Part shown: in pieces, positions 5,010 through 5,835 of the stretch
Position numbering within the stretch: position 1 is the stretch's first letter
Layout of the letters: every line of letters starts with the position of its first letter
Assembly (NCBI GenBank): GCA_050633205.1
Contig: JBOEGA010000040.1
Coordinates: forward strand, 1-5,835
Source of the DNA: CBDHHC01 sp050633205
GTDB taxonomy: Bacteria; Pseudomonadota; Alphaproteobacteria; Rhizobiales; CBDHHC01
DNA: 5,835 nucleotides
Direction: 5' to 3'
Notes under the pieces: model-generated
Databases searched by the model: none
What the model was told of the DNA's origin: nothing
What the model saw: the letters and a program-made list of their open reading frames with translations, nothing else
Position numbers and translations under genes: made by a program

Positions 5010-5266
5010 AGCATAACGACCGAGGAATTTGTAGTGATAACCGCAACACTTTCAGACACAGAATTTGTAGGGTTAGCTGCTGCAAAGGGATTGCCAATAA
5101 CCAAATTGTCGATGTGATCTGGTTGATGATCTGATGCTACCTGACTATCAGTGACTGGGCCAAGGAACTCGCTTTTGGTTCTGACTTTGCCACCCTCACG
5201 GTAGCTCATCTGCCTATATGCGTAGGACTTGCCCTTGATTTTTTTTACTACAACATTCCAGCCCAT
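5006..5266 (-). CDS. Small mobile-element protein with KIKG...Y-x-Y-R-Q...LGP module
   Basis: An 86-residue protein. The frame extends six codons further to a GTG at 5284, but the ATG at 5264-5266 has GGGAGA four bases upstream and gives the family-like start MGWNVVVKKIKG, so it is preferred. Residues 5-37 (KKIKGKSYAYRQ, REGGKVRT and FLGP) match the N-terminal type found, as I recall, on small plasmid and transposon proteins, and parallel the gene at 4198-4593. After about residue 40 the chain becomes low in structure and rich in Ser, Asn, Thr and Val. Two related 12-residue units (PTNSV and TTNSSV) near the C-terminus come from repeat copy 7 and a decayed copy 36 bases away. It heads a leftward operon and overlaps the next gene by four bases. 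Function unknown. Confidence 0.68.
   Translation of the reverse strand: MGWNVVVKKIKGKSYAYRQMSYREGGKVRTKSEFLGPVTDSQVASDHQPDHIDNLVIGNPFAAANPTNSVSESVAVITTNSSVVML
5028..5041 (+). repeat. Element repeat, copy 7
   Basis: TTTGTAGTGATAAC, core at 5031-5041, in the 3' end of the leftward gene 5006-5266, where it encodes Val-Ile-Thr-Thr. A decayed relative sharing GAATTTGTAG lies at 5061-5070, 36 bases further right, which is 12 codons, so the two are in the same frame. Confidence 0.9.
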
Positions 5267-5270
5267 GTAG

Positions 5271-5276
5271 TCTCCC
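5271..5276 (-). promoter_or_regulatory. Ribosome binding site GGGAGA deciding the start at 5266
   Basis: On the minus strand GGGAGA is followed by CTAC and then ATG. The spacing is good and makes this ATG a better start than the GTG at 5284. Confidence 0.65.
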
Positions 5277-5375
5277 AGCTCCACCCGAGGAGGAAAATGG
5301 CAAGAAATCTGCTCTGTGTGAATACTTCTCCGGACTAATCAACATGTTACCCACATAATACCCGCAGTTTGAGGT

Positions 5376-5401
5376 TTGACAGCATTTGGATATGGTACAA
5401 T
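5376..5401 (+). promoter_or_regulatory. Probable promoter of the SpvB/Rhs-like gene
   Basis: A consensus -35 TTGACA (5376-5381) precedes TACAAT (5396-5401), which has an extended -10 TGG just before it (5393-5395). The 14-base spacer is shorter than usual, though an extended -10 can lessen the need for correct -35 spacing. The start site would be near 5408, about 31 bases ahead of the ATG. Confidence 0.5.
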
Positions 5402-5438
5402 CCAAAGCCATTTTGAAAGTAATGTAATTTAGGAGTAT

Positions 5439-5831
5439 ATGAATGTAAGTTATTCTGGCGTGTTTACTCGTGCCATCAGTTTTATCCTGGTTGTCGCTTT
5501 TGTAGTGCAGCCTCTCTCAACTTTTGCCGCCGTGCAAAGCAATACGGTTTTTGAAAGTAATCTAAACTACTTTCCAACCTCTGTGTCTGAAACGCTATCA
5601 GGCAGTAGTAACCCCTCTGACTTTGTTAGCCAATCTGGGGCCTTCACCTATACTATTCCCATTGTGACCCCAGGGGGTCGGGCTAGTCTGGAGCCTAACC
5701 TGGTAATCAATTACTCCTCTCAAAACTCCAACAATCACACGCTTTTTGGTTATGGCTGGAGCCATAACATCCCCTACATCGAACGGGTGAATAAGTCGGG
5801 AGTTGATCGCATGTTGACCTTCCCCCTATAA
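5439..5831 (+). pseudogene. SpvB/Rhs-type secreted protein, N-terminus only
   Basis: The ATG is preceded by AGGAG (5431-5435) at a short three-base spacing. Residues 1-31 are a signal peptide: a basic Arg11, a hydrophobic core (AISFILVVAFVVQPL) and a probable cut after TFA. Residues about 63-115 (SGAFTYTIPIVTPGG, then LEPNLVINYSSQ and FGYGWSHNIPYIER) are the conserved opening of the SpvB / insecticidal toxin complex B family, which leads into YD-repeat shells. Such proteins normally run to many hundreds or thousands of residues, but here the frame stops at TAA (5829-5831) after 130. A +1 frame around 5812-5828 gives a more family-like continuation, so a frameshift (real, or a sequence error near the window edge) is likely. 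It is called broken, but may be a complete gene beyond the window if the base call is wrong. Confidence 0.7.
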
Positions 5832-5835
5832 TTAG

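Noticed and set aside
2099..5041. CRISPR array from the repeated 11-14 base word
   Set aside because: The repeats are too short, spacing ranges from 64 to 1868 bases, and several copies are inside genes.
4849..5097. Minus-strand open frame of 82 codons
   Set aside because: It overlaps two better-supported leftward genes that are joined by an ATGA overlap; its sequence looks like an out-of-frame reading.
5285..5375. Leftward promoter for the three minus-strand genes
   Set aside because: A TATTAT box is present on the minus strand in this stretch, but no acceptable -35 was found at 16-18 bases, so it is not listed.
5214..5411. Minus-strand open frame of 65 codons, including a cysteine-containing N-terminus
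   Set aside because: It overlaps the 5' end of the 86-aa gene in another frame and crosses its ribosome site; no family features.
5498..5507. TTTTGTAGTG in the SpvB/Rhs-like gene as an eighth repeat
   Set aside because: Only the first part matches; the GATAAC half is absent, and it falls in the signal-peptide coding region where Phe-Val-Val is ordinary.

Overview
The window is the left end of an integrated mobile element sitting inside a chromosomal comM (yifB) gene. The ComM fragment has alphaproteobacterial-style sequence around the Walker A region and base composition is moderate, so the host is most likely an alphaproteobacterium. The SpvB/Rhs-like cargo and phage-like genes would suit a host- or protist-associated lineage, but that is inference.

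Layout from left to right. Positions 2-613 hold the N-terminal and AAA+ part of comM, reading right, which is broken just after the Ala-Ala-Met-Asn-Pro codons. Positions 589-2091 (minus strand) hold a large serine recombinase whose last codons run antisense into comM; it is probably the enzyme that integrated the element. Positions 2092-2517 hold no gene but carry two copies of a 22-base direct repeat, degenerate relatives of it, and a strong rightward promoter. Positions 2518-3915 hold a three-gene rightward operon of phage- and plasmid-type proteins of unknown function, closed by a hairpin terminator that should work in both directions. Positions 4005-4256 hold a small helix-turn-helix protein behind two palindromes. 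Positions 5266 down to 4198 hold three closely packed leftward genes; the first and third share a related N-terminal module and the middle one is basic and helical. From 5439 rightward is a secreted SpvB/Rhs-type N-terminus that stops after 130 residues, at the window edge.

The most unusual signal is an 11-base core, GTAGTGATAAC (usually preceded by TTT), present seven times and always in the same orientation: two copies upstream of the recombinase and five across the HTH gene and the three leftward genes. It is ignored by reading frame, contains TAG-TGA-TAA on the plus strand, three copies are spaced exactly 210 bases apart, and copies fall near the edges of the protein modules. This suggests a DNA-level element (protein-binding or recombination site) belonging to the mobile element. 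Its function cannot be settled from this window.

Possible working model (inference): the recombinase moves the element, the HTH protein or the paired-module proteins bind the repeats, and the phage-like operon and Rhs-like gene are cargo.
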